Below, piece after piece: positions 24,471 through 37,198 of a stretch of 64,000 nt of DNA. The notes below the pieces were generated by a model, which was given only the letters and a program-made list of their open reading frames with translations, searched no databases and had not been told where the DNA came from. This DNA comes from Sphagnum compactum. Lineage: Eukaryota > Bryophyta > Sphagnopsida > Sphagnales. The position numbers were made by a program, and so were the translations under genes. The DNA lies in assembly GCA_965153455.1 (NCBI GenBank), contig OZ234493.1, positions 22,744,213-22,808,212 on the forward strand, read 5' to 3'. Numbering within the stretch: the first letter of the stretch is position 1; the number at the start of each line of letters is the position of its first letter.

Positions 24471-27400
24471 TGTTGAGTTCATAAAAGTTTGTTTAAAGGG
24501 ATGACAATTTAGTATAAGGTTCTAGGATCGGGGATGTGGGGATCAAAAATAATAATAATAACAAAATAAAATAAAATAAAAAATATAGGTATCAATGTTA
24601 AGTTGTGAATGATGCATGGGCGGCAAAGAAATTTAATCTCGACTACAAACGCAATCTAGCATCTAGAAGTACGCTCGCTTCGTCTTTCACCAGTAGCATT
24701 TATGCTTTCAAGTATAGTCACCTTGTAGAACCGGGAGTAGAGGGACAAAAGTTGCCTCACAGTCATCCCAATAGTGTTGACAACTTGCACGTCCATGGGT
24801 CGCCATGTGTTACACGAAGTATGTTTTCTATACTTTCTTAAGGTGGCATAATGGTAAATGAGATTACATGTGGGGATGGCCTTTGGCATATTGATTGGTG
24901 CCTTCTTAGGTTTGTAATGCAATGTTCTAAATTGCAAAATATATTGGTGTGAAGTGCACAAGAAAAATCAATACACATAAGACAACATTTGGGACCCTAG
25001 CCCCATGTTATTATAGTTTTTGGGCCCAATTTGATCTGGGGCTCTTGAGCACCATAAGCATTAGTTTTGTCTAGATGACTTCAATCATTATGTGGGTGGG
25101 TCTTCGCGAAAGCATGCCATTGTTTGACCGCATGTTTCAAATGTATGGCCTATACAACATGGTGTTAACCTTATTCAAAAAGAGGTATCATCTTTGGAAG
25201 AGGCTGGGTTTATGTTTGACTCCGAACACAGGAAAAACCCTTGGAGTTTATTTAGAGGTGAACATTCCACTTTAACCAATTTCCAAGTTCCTTCAACCTT
25301 CACACCAAATGTAATCAAACCTACAGATGCAAGCATTTGGCCCAAATCTCATTGTGGCAAGAAGGTGAGAAGGCCTTCAGTGTTTAAATTCACGCAACAA
25401 CACACCAATAATTTGGGATGCTAGTAAATTGCTTAGTCCTTCAATTGGTTTGCTCCTTGTAGATGTCCATCCCCTTGGGTATGGACGAATCTACAGCATA
25501 TTTTGTGGCCATAAGCGTTTTGATATGAGAATTGGAAATCACCCATGTTGATTTTGTATATATTTCATTGTCATGTCAACAACTTCTTTAGGTAAGCATG
25601 GAGCATGGGTGCAATGTAAACACATGTATCCACTACAATAAAAGGTGTCCCTATACACCAAGTGATTTCACTAGATTTTGAGTGGATTCACTAGTTTTAG
25701 TAAATGGGGATTAGTTAGAAAGTAGTGAATAGGGATTAGTGAACTACACCCACATTTTGTAGTAGTGATCATACTTTACAAAACATAATGTATTGTGACT
25801 AATTTGAATAGTCCATTCATTATCCCACATGGAGTTGGGACGAGGTTTAGCAATTGTTGGCATGTGCTAAAGCAGTTGAGAGCCAATGAGAGTATAACAA
25901 AATTATATTTGTGTCAGATTTTGGAGTGCATATTTCATTTTCATTATTCACAGTCCAATATGCTAGTTTTGGTGGAAAACTTCCAACAATGATGTAGGAA
26001 AAATTAATTTCATGGTGCAATGAATATCATTTTTGGAATATGCTATATTTTTAACATCCTTGGATGGGCTAATCATTTATGGGTCACGGTTTGCTTAAGA
26101 GGGCAAAAAATACTATCTTGCAACAATGTTTGGAATAAAATACCATATAAAACAAGGTTATGTGTATGATAATAAACATTTAAACTTACAATCTTGTAAT
26201 ATGGAACAAGCACATCACAAATATGTTGAACTATTTTCATGAATATGAATATATTTAGTATTTTGGTAAGCACCAAATGTTGTCCAATAGAGGAAATACC
26301 TCTTACATGTATATAATTGTTGTAATACAACCATTTTGTTATGAAAAAAAATTATCATTTGATATGTATACACAATATGCATTTTTTGACTACCTTACTG
26401 GCCCAATTACATATGTTGATGAGCCCCTAGGATGATAAAAATGTGCTGAAATTTTACATTTTTTGTCCACATAACAAAATACTTTATTTTTGTGTGAATT
26501 GGGGGGGGGGGGATCAACTCCTAATGTATTTAAGATGATGTATTTTAGTCCCCTATGTATTTTTAAGTAGTCCTCTTAAAATTATAATCATATGGTTTAT
26601 AAAAGGGTACTTTAAAAGTACCTATAAAAATATGACTTCTTTTTATAAAATACCAATAATTTCCATATATTTCAACCCAAAGTCGGTACAATAATGCCTC
26701 ATGTCATATGGTTTTAATGTTGGAAGATCTTAACACATAGAAAATTGTGTAATTCATATGTTTAAGTGGGAAGGTTGATGGATGTGTATGATGGATGAAT
26801 AAAATTTTTCTAGCATTTGAAAATATTGAAAGACTACAATACCTTATAAAAAATTATCCACCCAAGCAAACCATGACCCTTTTGTTTTTATGATTGTTTC
26901 TAATGTGGTTGCAATCTTTAAAAGACCCCAGGTTTATGGATACAATTCTAATCCACCATTTTCACCCATAAATACTTCCAAAAGAAACTAGTTTGTGTGT
27001 TTTGAAACTAGACCCTTATCCATGGGCCAAAATAATTTGCACGTTAGTAAGGAATATTTTGCCACATCACAAAAAGTGAATCCATGTGGCTTGAGAATAT
27101 TCAATGATGTAGCATGGAATATGCTATAAAGATTCTTTGTTGCTCACTTGAGCTTGTTCACCTACTCACCACTGATCGTTCAATGTTTGCTCACTAGTGT
27201 CATTGTTTATATTTTAGGCCTTTTCATAATGCTATAAAATGTGGGATGTACCTACCATATCAAATAAACCATATATGTTGATCCTTCATGAATTTTACTT
27301 ATATATTTATTTTTATGTATCAAAAGTTTATCTTGGCTAATAATTTTTTTTCTAAATCAAACAATTCAAATGATGTGATATTAATGTGTGACCTACTGTG

Positions 27401-27842
27401 CATGTAGATACAATTCTTTTGGAACTTGAATATTTCGATTATGATAATGTTAAGCCTTTCAAAATAAATTTCCCTTTATAATAGGTTTAAAAGGTTTAAT
27501 TATTTTTTTAATGTATATAAAATGTAGTTGATATTTGGGACATGGTAAAACATGCCTTAAACATTTAATAAATGTACCATCTGTTTGGATTTCATAAATT
27601 GTTCCCCATGGATGCGGAAGGAGCTACTTTTTACAATATGAAAAATATCATAGTTTTTGCAAAATAAATTGAAAGTAGATTTCTAAAAAAATAATCTACC
27701 ACTTTAACTTTTCAAAAATTCTCCATACCACATTTGATACATTGTTGTAATTGAGAATGTCAATATGACTAGGCATCACCTACTTTCTAATCTACTTGTT
27801 ACACAATTATATTGTTTTACCTTTGAGGACTATTGTTTTGGA
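24471..27842. other. Intergenic, no gene supported
   Basis: AT-rich sequence with short unrelated open frames (24605-24841, 25075-25424, 25795-25992 plus; 24961-24656, 26330-26073 minus). None shows a domain or a splice-consistent partner. A 12-base G run sits at 26501-26512. Confidence 0.5.
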
Positions 27843-30018
27843 TTACTTTAACATGCTTTCACTCATAGAGCTAGAATTTATTGTTGCTAATAAAGATTCA
27901 TACTCAACTGTTCTTAGTGGAGTTTCTTTTATAACTTCCATCTCCATTTCATCACCTTGTAACATTGCCACTACTGTAGCCATGGATGGTCTCTTTGAAG
28001 CTGTGGATTGCACACATAAAAGCCCAATGTTGATGACATGTATTATGTCCTTTTCATGGTTGTGGGTATTCACTTTTGGGTCCACTATCTCCAAAAGCTT
28101 GGCCTCTTCATATAATTTCCAAACCTAATTCATGATGAAAATACCAACATATAATACATATTTGAGGAATGGTAATCTATGGATCATTATTGACACTTTA
28201 AACTATAAAATTGGAAACACATGTAATAATCATAACTAGAGAAGAATGTTGTCCAATTCATGCAAGATGAAAGTTCCAATCAAGTGATCATTCAAGATCT
28301 TTAGGGATTAGGTCGGACTTCAATATCATATATTCACCATATTACTACATTATTATGTAACTTCCATTTTGAATTCCATGTTATTTATTCATCTTGATGT
28401 TGTTTATAAGTTTGACATATGTTTCCACAATCTTAAATATTGTTGAATCTTGTACATTTGCCACAATGACTCCATTTGTTAAAAGAATAGGTTATGAAAT
28501 TGCTTACCCATTCAAGAAGATATGCTTGATCTTCATTTAAGTTGGGCTCAATATTCTTCCTTCCACTCACAATCTCTAGTACTAGAACCCCAAAGCTAAA
28601 CACATCAACCTTCTCACTTAGTTGGCCACGAGAAGCATATTCTGGTGCCACATAACCCCTGCATGCAATTGAAAAACTCCAAGTTCATGAATGAGTTTGT
28701 GTTTAGATTTGGTTTCACATTCAAAAACATTTCATGAAAAGGTCTATGCATTTATTTTAAATTAGAAGTTGGCTTACCAAACCATGAAAGGAAAACAATA
28801 TATTATTTTGATATTAGATGTCTTTGCATAAGTATTATCTTTGACAAATGGGGATCTACAAATTTATGTAACAATTTATGGACATATATTGAATCTATCT
28901 TAAATAGTTAAAGTTTAGTCATAAACTAACTTGTCCATGTTGTGTTCAAAATTTGAGGTCAATATAAAAAACTAGATGGTACACTCCATATGAAATGTAT
29001 GACATGTGTAAATACTACTTACATAGTCCCAGCAATGTGGAAAGTACTAATATGGGTGCCCGTGTCTGGAAAAAGTCGGGCCAACCCAAAATCAGCAATC
29101 TTGGCATTAAAATGTTTGTCCAACAAAATATTAGGTGCTTTGATATCTCGATGTATAATGCGGGGTTGAACATCTTCGTGAAGATAGGTGAGGCCCCGAG
29201 CAACTCCCAAACATATGTTTTTTCGCATTGGCCAATCCACATTATGTCCTCCTTTATTCTCTATTTTGGAAGGAGAAAACTTCAAGAATTATATCACCCA
29301 ATCTAAAGCTTCAAAAATAAATAAATTATGATATAAATTTAATAATTATTGAATCACAACATGTAAATAATATGTTAATTTGCATAGACGTATTTTAGAT
29401 AATGACAAATCATCTTGGTGAAATTATATATATGTGTATATATATATATGAAATTAAAAGAGCCTTTAAATATCTAAATAAAGTTTTGCAAGTCTTGTCC
29501 ATTTTCAACATGATTTGACATTTATGTTCTTACTCCATTTCAATTATGTTATAGGTCAAAGAATTTACCGAAAATAGTTTCTGCCAAATTGTTGTTGTCT
29601 ACAAATTCATACACAAGGAGTCTTTTGTTTGCACCTCCTCCACCCATGAAACAACAACCCTTGAGTTTAACAAGATTTTTGTGTTTCACATTTGTAATGA
29701 GCACAACTTCATTAAGGAATTCATCAATGCTTTGTTGTGAATTTGTTAATAGACATTTCACAGCAATTTCACCCCCACCTTGTAGTATTCCCTGCAAGGT
29801 CAAAAAATATGATTAGTTTTAACAACCATTCATTATTCAAGGTGACTAGTGCATCAATATATAGCCAAAAACAACAATGAAAGAATAATGTACACATACC
29901 TTATAAACAACTCCAAAGGCTCCTTGGCCTATTTTCATGTTAGGGTGGAAGTCTTGAGTGGCTATTTTGATATCATGATATGCATACAATGTGGGTTGCA
30001 CATCTTGTTTTGCAAATT
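27843..30018 (-). other. Kinase-domain exons of the receptor kinase
   Basis: All catalytic landmarks are present. Glycine loop [12 protein letters not shown] ends near residue 639, the ATP-anchoring lysine is in EIAVK (about 651), and the catalytic loop is [13 protein letters not shown] (HRD about 750-752, hence an RD kinase). The metal-binding DFGLARL is near 770, the activation-segment end is GYVAPEYA (about 794-801), then [18 protein letters not shown] and, in the last exon, INIGLLCVQ and KRPSM. The tail after the domain is about 35 residues and Ser/Thr/Glu-rich. Five introns interrupt the domain, all GT-AG. Confidence 0.9.
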
Positions 30019-33000
30019 CTGAATCCAATACATGCAACTTTAATATAAGTTTCATGATTATTTTAAATATTTTTCATAAACCTATTAGATAAAACAGGAA
30101 TAGGAAAAACCTTAAATTAGTTGTATATTTCTAGCCCATAATGTAATATTTGAACATGCGAAAAGAAACATTTAGTCTATTGATAAACTTGATTAAATTT
30201 ATTTTTTCATATTGTAAGCTCATGAATATGAAAAAACATTCAACAATATCAATTGAAAGAATCTGAATCATTTCATGTTACCTTCTTGGATTTGAAGTAG
30301 CAAAGAATATTTTTCCTTTCGTGCTGACCAATATAAGAAAAATAAAACCATTGCTATCAAAAAAGTTACCACTGTCACTAGCACTATAATTTTTATCACA
30401 TTTGTATGTGAGTCATTGCCTGAAGGACAAATTCGTAAACCATGTGTTAATGACTAATTCATGATGAATTATAACTAGTTAAATCACAATATAATAATAT
30501 GAGACCTATACTAATTAATTGATAAGGTGCCATAATTTTCCTTCATAATCAAGTAGAAAATTTGATGCATAAGTAACCCCAAGTCTATTTAAACAACAAG
30601 GAACAACACACAATTTTTTTTCAAAAGATTGAAATATGGGTAGATCAAGTAAAAAAACTTGCTGTTTGGTTGTGGCGGGGTACTATGGCAAAAGTAGTAG
30701 ATTTCAGCATAAGTCGTCAACCCAGACATATCATTCCAAATGTTGTCACAACAAGGGTTGTTTCCAAGCCTGTCAATATGTTCCATTTGTTTAGTTGTGA
30801 CAATATTTGGTAACACATTTATTCCATAGTGAAATTATAAAAGTTTGAAATAATGTATGTAATTAATAATGTATGTAGTTAAATAGTGAACATATATAGT
30901 AGTTGAATATCTTTTAATGAAATGAAAAGTAAGGTGCATATTGCAAAATGGAACTCACATGATAGAAAGTCCACTAGAGACCAAATTTGAGATATTGGAA
31001 TATAATAAAAAACTTGTGAAATTTGGTCCCATATTATTCCTTGTGAGGTTTATTAAATTCAATGGTCCATTTATATTGATGTTCCTCAAATCAAGGAATC
31101 CAGTGATGTTGTTTTGGTCAAGCCTTCTGCAAATGCCATTCAGATTCACATATTGAACTAAATTAGTTAAATATAATTTTTAACATGTATTGTAACATAT
31201 AACATTGGAAATGATGAATAATTTCAAAAAAGGTTTCATACACATATTATACAAATATATTCTTAATATCCTTTTGATCATAAACATGGTAAACTTGGAT
31301 GGAATGATTTTTTTGAATTAAAAATACATTGAGAATAATTGATATCAATAAAAATTTGTGATTTCCATTGTCCATGTCAACACAATTGGTTGATTTTATG
31401 GTTCAGATGGCCATTGACATGATATCAACTTTCATTAACCATATGGCAACATGTTAAAAGGGACTATGATAATGCTCACAAGGTTTGTAATGACGGGAAC
31501 CCTTCAAGAAGAAAACCAAGTTCAATAAAACCATTGTGCAACACATTTGCCAACAACTGTGGAGATATGTTTGCCAACCCTCTGCATGCCAATTCATAAT
31601 TAACATAAAGATCTTGTACATTTTTCCTCACTTTTCTTTTCATGATGATCTATATAATAGTTGGTATTTAGAAGCATTAGGGTGTAGTTATCTTTTAAAT
31701 GATATACACATTTTGAAGTTTTCACATTTGTCCAACTATCCATAATGGTATAAGGAGACTCTTGTACTTGGTTATGCTGAAAACAAATACTGCATATTAT
31801 TATATTTTAAAATATTGTAAAATCTTAACTTTTAATTTTGAATGAAATATTGACCATACATAAAATGCATATATACGTTCCTAGGAGCAATGAAACCACA
31901 TGTTTAATTAATATTTTTATTTGACATCCTCCACTTTCTACAAAGGAATATGACCAAAAAAAAATTTATTACAATAAAAAAACAAAAAAGATTCAATTTG
32001 AAATTGGTGTCAAAACTTGATGTGGATACTCACAACGTTTTTAGATGTGTAAAGTTGGAAAACCAAGATTGGGAAAATGTACTTGGATCAAAAAGGTTAT
32101 TGCTCAAATCCCTACATGTTGCAAATAATCAATCATTCAATGGTTTGCTTAAAAAAACCTTGAAATAGATTAGTGAGAGTTAAACCCTAATGAAAAGACA
32201 AATTTTGAGTCTGACCCCATGTCATAATTGAAAGAACCTATAAGATAATAAATTACATACATTAAACATGCGTTCATTAACTTTTGTTTTAATCTTGTAC
32301 TAAATTAATTGAATCTTGTAGTTCTTGTGGTCAAAAGCAAAGACTACTCAACAAACCTACGTATCCCACATGCATTGAGCTTTCCCAAACTATTTGGGGG
32401 CTTAGAGTAAGGACTTTTGTAACTATTGTAAACCATTCAAACTTTTACCATAGAAAAATGAAATTTTTATTGTAATTTAACAATTACAACCATAATGTAG
32501 AAAAACAAGTCTCGAATATGCAAATATAACTTTTTAAAACATCAAATTAAGTTATAGTGGAAGTCTCTTAGGTCATTAAAAATAAACATGTGAAGTTCAT
32601 TTGAGTATTTTAGGACACCATTTTGATGCCTGTTTCATATAACTAACACATAATTTTAGAAATTTGGGATGGATTTTTAACATTTTAATGTTTAACACGA
32701 AATTGCTTTTGAGGTCTTCTTAAGGTTCAAAATTTTCCATCATTTATAACCATTTTAATAACTTTACTAGGTTTAGTGTTAAAGTGCCATAAGTTTGTTG
32801 AAGTTCAAAGAGGTAAGAGAAAGGAAGCTCACAAATGTTGCAATGAATTTGAGTAGATGTTCACATTGGGGAGAGCACCGGTGAAAGAATTGAATGACAA
32901 ATCCAAAATACCAAGAGGAGATGTTGAATTGAAAATTGAATTGATCGACACATTCCCGCTCAAGTTGTTGAAACTAAAATTCCTGAACAATTTCCTCACA

Positions 33001-36000
33001 CATGTTATAAGTTTGATAATTTAAGTATCCTTCCATTTAGTTGGTTACAAATTATATAGCAAATATCGTATTTTGGAATGTTGAAGTTTTCAATGTTCAC
33101 AATGGTCAATGTAAAAAATAGTGTCATCTAAAATTAACACAACCAATGTTGCATGATCAAAGATCATTCAATTAGAGTAAAATGCAAACTCCAAATATAA
33201 ACCAAGTAAACCAATTGCCATGTTGACTTTGGTTAACAATGCACTCACGATACTAAAAGATTGTATGCACTTTGAAGATTGGGTAGTCCTCCACTTAACA
33301 AATTTTCTTGCAATGTCCTGCATTGTAGGAAGACAAGCTATGAGATTCACTAGCTTAATAAGATGGCGAATTCATATGATTGAAAAAAATTGGGTATCAA
33401 CAAGGACCCTTCCACCATGACATGTATATGAGACCAAAGTTTGTTTCAATTCCTACAATACCCATTTATCCCCTAACCTAACTTGACCATTCCTTTTCTT
33501 GTGAGACATTTTCCTATGACAAATATAGTTTGAAATTGGGAAAGTTCATTTATGATGGTTTTGATTGATACATGAGATTCTTAGGTACATTTGGATGCAC
33601 ATGAAAATCTTAAAATCATTAGGCCCTAAAGATGAGATTATACATTGCCACTCACAATGTCATCAGACTTGTCAAATTATCAAGACCAAGATTGTAACTA
33701 TTTGTTGATGAAACTGGAATTGTTCCTGTGAGACGATTGTTGTGCAACTTCAATGTTTGTAACCAGCTTATATTTCCCAGTTGTGGAGGGATTGACCCAG
33801 TCAACTCATTGCCACTCAAATTTCTGATAAAATAAAAAGAAATTGTTAGGACAACAAACCATGTGAAGCTCATTAACTAAAAATACCAACCTATTGTCGA
33901 TTTGTCACCTCATATCCTACACAAATTGTGAATAATTGGCCTTCATTATCATCAAATGACCTCTCAAAAAAGGGGAGGAAGGCCAAAAAAATGGAAGTAT
34001 AAGAAAATGGGCACTTCTATTGAGCATCATTAGCTCCTTATAAAACAACTAATAACATTATTTTTAGTGAAGGATGCAAGATTTTGAATTTGAAATCAAT
34101 TTGCTGCTTCAACTAGGCTCTGGAGTCAAAGGGGAAAAAAATGGAAGGATTATGATCTTTGTAGTACAAGGAATATGTTTCCATTGTTTAGACAAGTGAA
34201 GTATAGACCATAATATATACTTGGCAAATTGTATTTGATTTCCTCTTTTTTTGAAACGCATTAATCTACCATGGAACATATATCATTGCTTGTACATTTA
34301 GACTCCGGAAGATTACCAATCAAAGTCAAATGTATTGGGTGTTCGCTTGAAACCATACTTACAGTTGTCCCAAATCTTGCAAATATCCCAATGTGATAGG
34401 AATGCTCCCATTAAAAGCATTATCATGTAGATCCCTGCCATCGTATTGCAATAGCGGTGGTGAGTCTTTAGATTAAGGAGATTTCTCTCACTGTATGCAG
34501 GAGAAAAACTCATGGTTATTTCTATGAATATGAGTTGTAGTTGTCAACATAACTTGCTTGGGAATTTTGCAATTTTCCATGGGTACAATGGTTCTTACAA
34601 GAGTGACAGTCGTGCAATACTTCCCAACTCCTCTGGAATGGGGCCTCCAAGGTTCCGATTCCCTACCAGGGCTCTGCAAACAACACAACAATGTGAAAAT
34701 TCATTCAATCACCTTGTGATTTCAGGAAAATGCCACTTTATAAAACATCAATGGGCTTTCTTCCAAGGTCTAAAAATTGTTACTACCTAGTGAGTAGCTT
34801 GCAATGACTAGCCACAAATTTCCAAAAATTTCAAATCTAAGTATCATCAACCATTGCACACAATGTAACTCATGACTGTGTCATGAATACTACTTGGCAA
34901 ATTTGTGTAGAGCCAAAGTAAGGTGCTAGGACGAGGTGATACTAGAATCCAACCCCACATTTTGGGAATGTCCCCCACCCATCATAAGCACAAGGCAATT
35001 GTTATCATTAACCTAAACATATGTAGATCATGAGATGTAGGAGGGGGAGGGTCCTTACTCCTACTCCTTAAGAGTGGGTGGGATCTTACACCTATTCATA
35101 AGTAGGCTCATTAATTCCCTTTCCTTTTCAAGGAGGATATTTCTTACATATAAGGCAATTTCCAAATACACTAGGAAATTTCTTTGAATGCTTAAGTATC
35201 AATGGTCCATAATCCCTAAGATTAGGATCACATAAGGATCCAACGAGTAAGGAAAAACGTACAAGCCTAGTAGATTGGAAAGATTCCCAATGGCAGGGGG
35301 CAGGCCACCTTGAAGTCCTCTACTTGATAATTCTCTGCACCATAATCATGGAAGGTTGCTAATTAGTAGTAAGTGCTAGAGATTTTTGTTCTGTTTTATT
35401 AACATTGATCTTCACATAACAGCAAGCACAGGAAAATAAATCACTATATCGGACATTATTGGAGCAAGAGACTGGGCATTCAAGGGGAATTGGTGGAAAA
35501 TAGCTCCAATAACACTACAGAAAACTTGATGGTAGGTAGTTTGGGCAACCAGCAAGCTTGGAAAATACTCAGAATTCATTCATGCAGTGGCAACATAGTA
35601 TGGAATGGTCAAGCCCCTGCTCATTATGTTGGGTAAGGTGTCACGTGAGCCCCATAGAGTGAGCCAGGTGACACACCCACCATAATGGGCGAGACCATTC
35701 CATGACATTAAGCTCTGGGGTGGCAGATTCAAAAATTATAAGGAAATTCATGTTCAACAGATACATTCTGGTCACTGGAAGATTCTGTCATATATTGTGG
35801 TCAAGAAAGTGACATGATCTGTCAGCCCAGAACTTAATGAGATATTTAATGCTTGTTAGAGGGCAGGTTTGAAGTAGGGTCCTTACATATAGCCTACAGA
35901 TACAACTAAATATATAGTGCCATTATACATGTTTTCAAAGGTATAGCAAGCAACCCCTTGCCAATCAATATCCTCAAAGCAAGGATAATTGAGGCCGGGC

Positions 36001-37198
36001 TTGCTGCTCCAATCCGGCAAATTGTAAGAAAATAAATTATTTCCAGTGTTGCTCCAATGTGCCAATAGACTTTGCATAGCATCCACTGCACCAAAACACA
36101 AAAGTTGTGTATAAGCTTCTGAGAAAACAAGCAGCTAATCACAGAATGACTCCACCCTCTAGGTGGTTCAGACGTCACACTAAAAACTTTCCTTGCTGGG
36201 TCTAGAACTTCTTGTATAGATGCACGCACTTCAATGGAACATGCCCCATCCATCATATACACACATAGGTAGTACTCCAGATGGCACTCAGACATTGGGT
36301 CAAGTTCAATCCTAAATTTTATGCCTGAATATGATACCAATGTGTTTCCTATGGGGGAGAGCCCAAAACTTCCTACTAGTCACAGCAAAAACTTCTTTTG
36401 TCAATCTAGTTACAAGTATGCCACTAGTGCCTATTACAGGCTTTGTAAACCATTTTGTAAGAAATCTTACCTCCTGACCACTTCACAGGATTCATTATAC
36501 GTCCAAGACTTATCTGGGCCTATATTTCTAATATATTCTTTGAAACAATGGAAAAGGAAATCATTGTACAAAGAACAAAGCACAACTAATGTGCTATAAC
36601 CCTGTCTGTACAAAACTAATTCAGACCAGCAAATCCAGCAATTCCAAGGATGTTTATTTTGATGGCAAAAATTTATCAGATTTCAATTTTTAAAACCATC
36701 ATATTTTTACCATATGCTCCAAGGCAGCCACAAGATAGAAGGATTTCTCAAAGATTCTAGTAGCAAATTTCCACTGTTGCCAAATCTGGTTAAACCTTGT
36801 AGTTAATGCTCTCCAGTTTACATTATTGTTGATTTAATAACTGATCATGTACATCTCGATTCGACATCAGCAAATAGTGTATGAAAAAAACCCATACCCT
36901 CTTTTGTCTCATAGTAGTACCAAGATCTGTCAATAAGCGTGGCATTCCAGCCAGGAAGATCGGCTAGTGGAATCGGTAAGGGGGGTATTGTGTTGGCAGG
37001 GGCAGGGGCAGGGGCGAGCGCGGAAGTAAGACGTGAGCAGAACAAGCTCAAGAAGGTCCAAAACAGCAAAGCATACTTGATAACACGGCCGCTTGTGAAG
37101 CTGCAACCATAAGTAACAAGACGAAGCTGCTGAAGTCTACAGACCAAGAGCAATTGAGGAGTGTTGCACTCGTCCTTGAAGCCACGACAACTGCCCAT
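27843..37198 (-). CDS. LRR receptor-like serine/threonine kinase
   Basis: A plasma-membrane receptor kinase: extracellular LRRs sense a ligand or partner receptor and a cytosolic kinase signals. The ligand is unknown. Eighteen exons: 37198-36898, 36348-36181, 36085-35887, 35334-35263, 34673-34599, 34434-34363, 33823-33656, 32982-32833, 32111-32034, 31581-31480, 31126-30959, 30769-30663, 30419-30282, 30018-29900, 29791-29569, 29260-29023, 28658-28508, 28124-27843. They total 2,811 nt, 936 residues, phases consistent and no internal stop. Layout: hydrophobic segment about 41-54, unrecognised ectodomain to about 156, cap (PCF..DWQGVAC) about 157-222, LRRs about 223-517, transmembrane helix about 561-584, kinase about 620-900. 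The kinase resembles the DLSV/CRK-like plant clade. Least certain joins: exon 2 donor (36181), the GC donor at 30662, and the long residues 1-40 before the hydrophobic segment. Confidence 0.85.
30282..30419 (-). other. Transmembrane exon of the receptor kinase
   Basis: This 138-nt exon lies between the ectodomain and the kinase. Read in the frame fixed by its neighbours it gives HTNVIK, then about 20 hydrophobic residues ([20 protein letters not shown]) and then a basic WSARKEKYS stop-transfer segment. Acceptor TTCAG at 30420, donor GAAG|GTAACA at 30282. It has no start codon suited to a stand-alone frame and was found by phase. Confidence 0.85.
30663..36085 (-). other. LRR ectodomain exons of the receptor kinase
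   Basis: Exons 3-11 each end in phase 2, and exons 4-6 are 72, 75 and 72 nt, about one 24-residue LRR each. This is the one-repeat-per-exon organisation of plant LRR-RLKs. Readable LRRs include [91 protein letters not shown] and [12 protein letters not shown]. The 150-, 78- and 102-nt exons (32982-32833, 32111-32034, 31581-31480) have no useful ATG and were found only by following phase. Exon 12 (30769-30663) encodes a cysteine-containing cap after the LRRs ([12 protein letters not shown]), before the membrane exon. Confidence 0.8.
35602..35701. repeat. 100-bp imperfect hairpin in an intron
   Basis: GGAATGGTC at 35602-35610 is the exact reverse complement of GACCATTCC at 35693-35701. Pairing continues inward through GCTCATTATG/CATAATGGGC, GTTGGGT/CACCCAC and GGTGTCAC/GGTGACAC to a short GC-rich loop. 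It lies inside intron 3 of the receptor kinase gene. Size and shape fit a small foldback MITE or a transcribed hairpin. Confidence 0.8.

Noticed and set aside
25075-25275. A frame with MPLFDRMFQMYG suggestive of a PPR motif
   Set aside because: A single weak match with no repeated 35-residue units on either side.
26501-26512. Homopolymer G run (and similar C/G runs near 41545 and 51031)
   Set aside because: Isolated homopolymers with no surrounding structure; lengths may be unreliable in sequencing.
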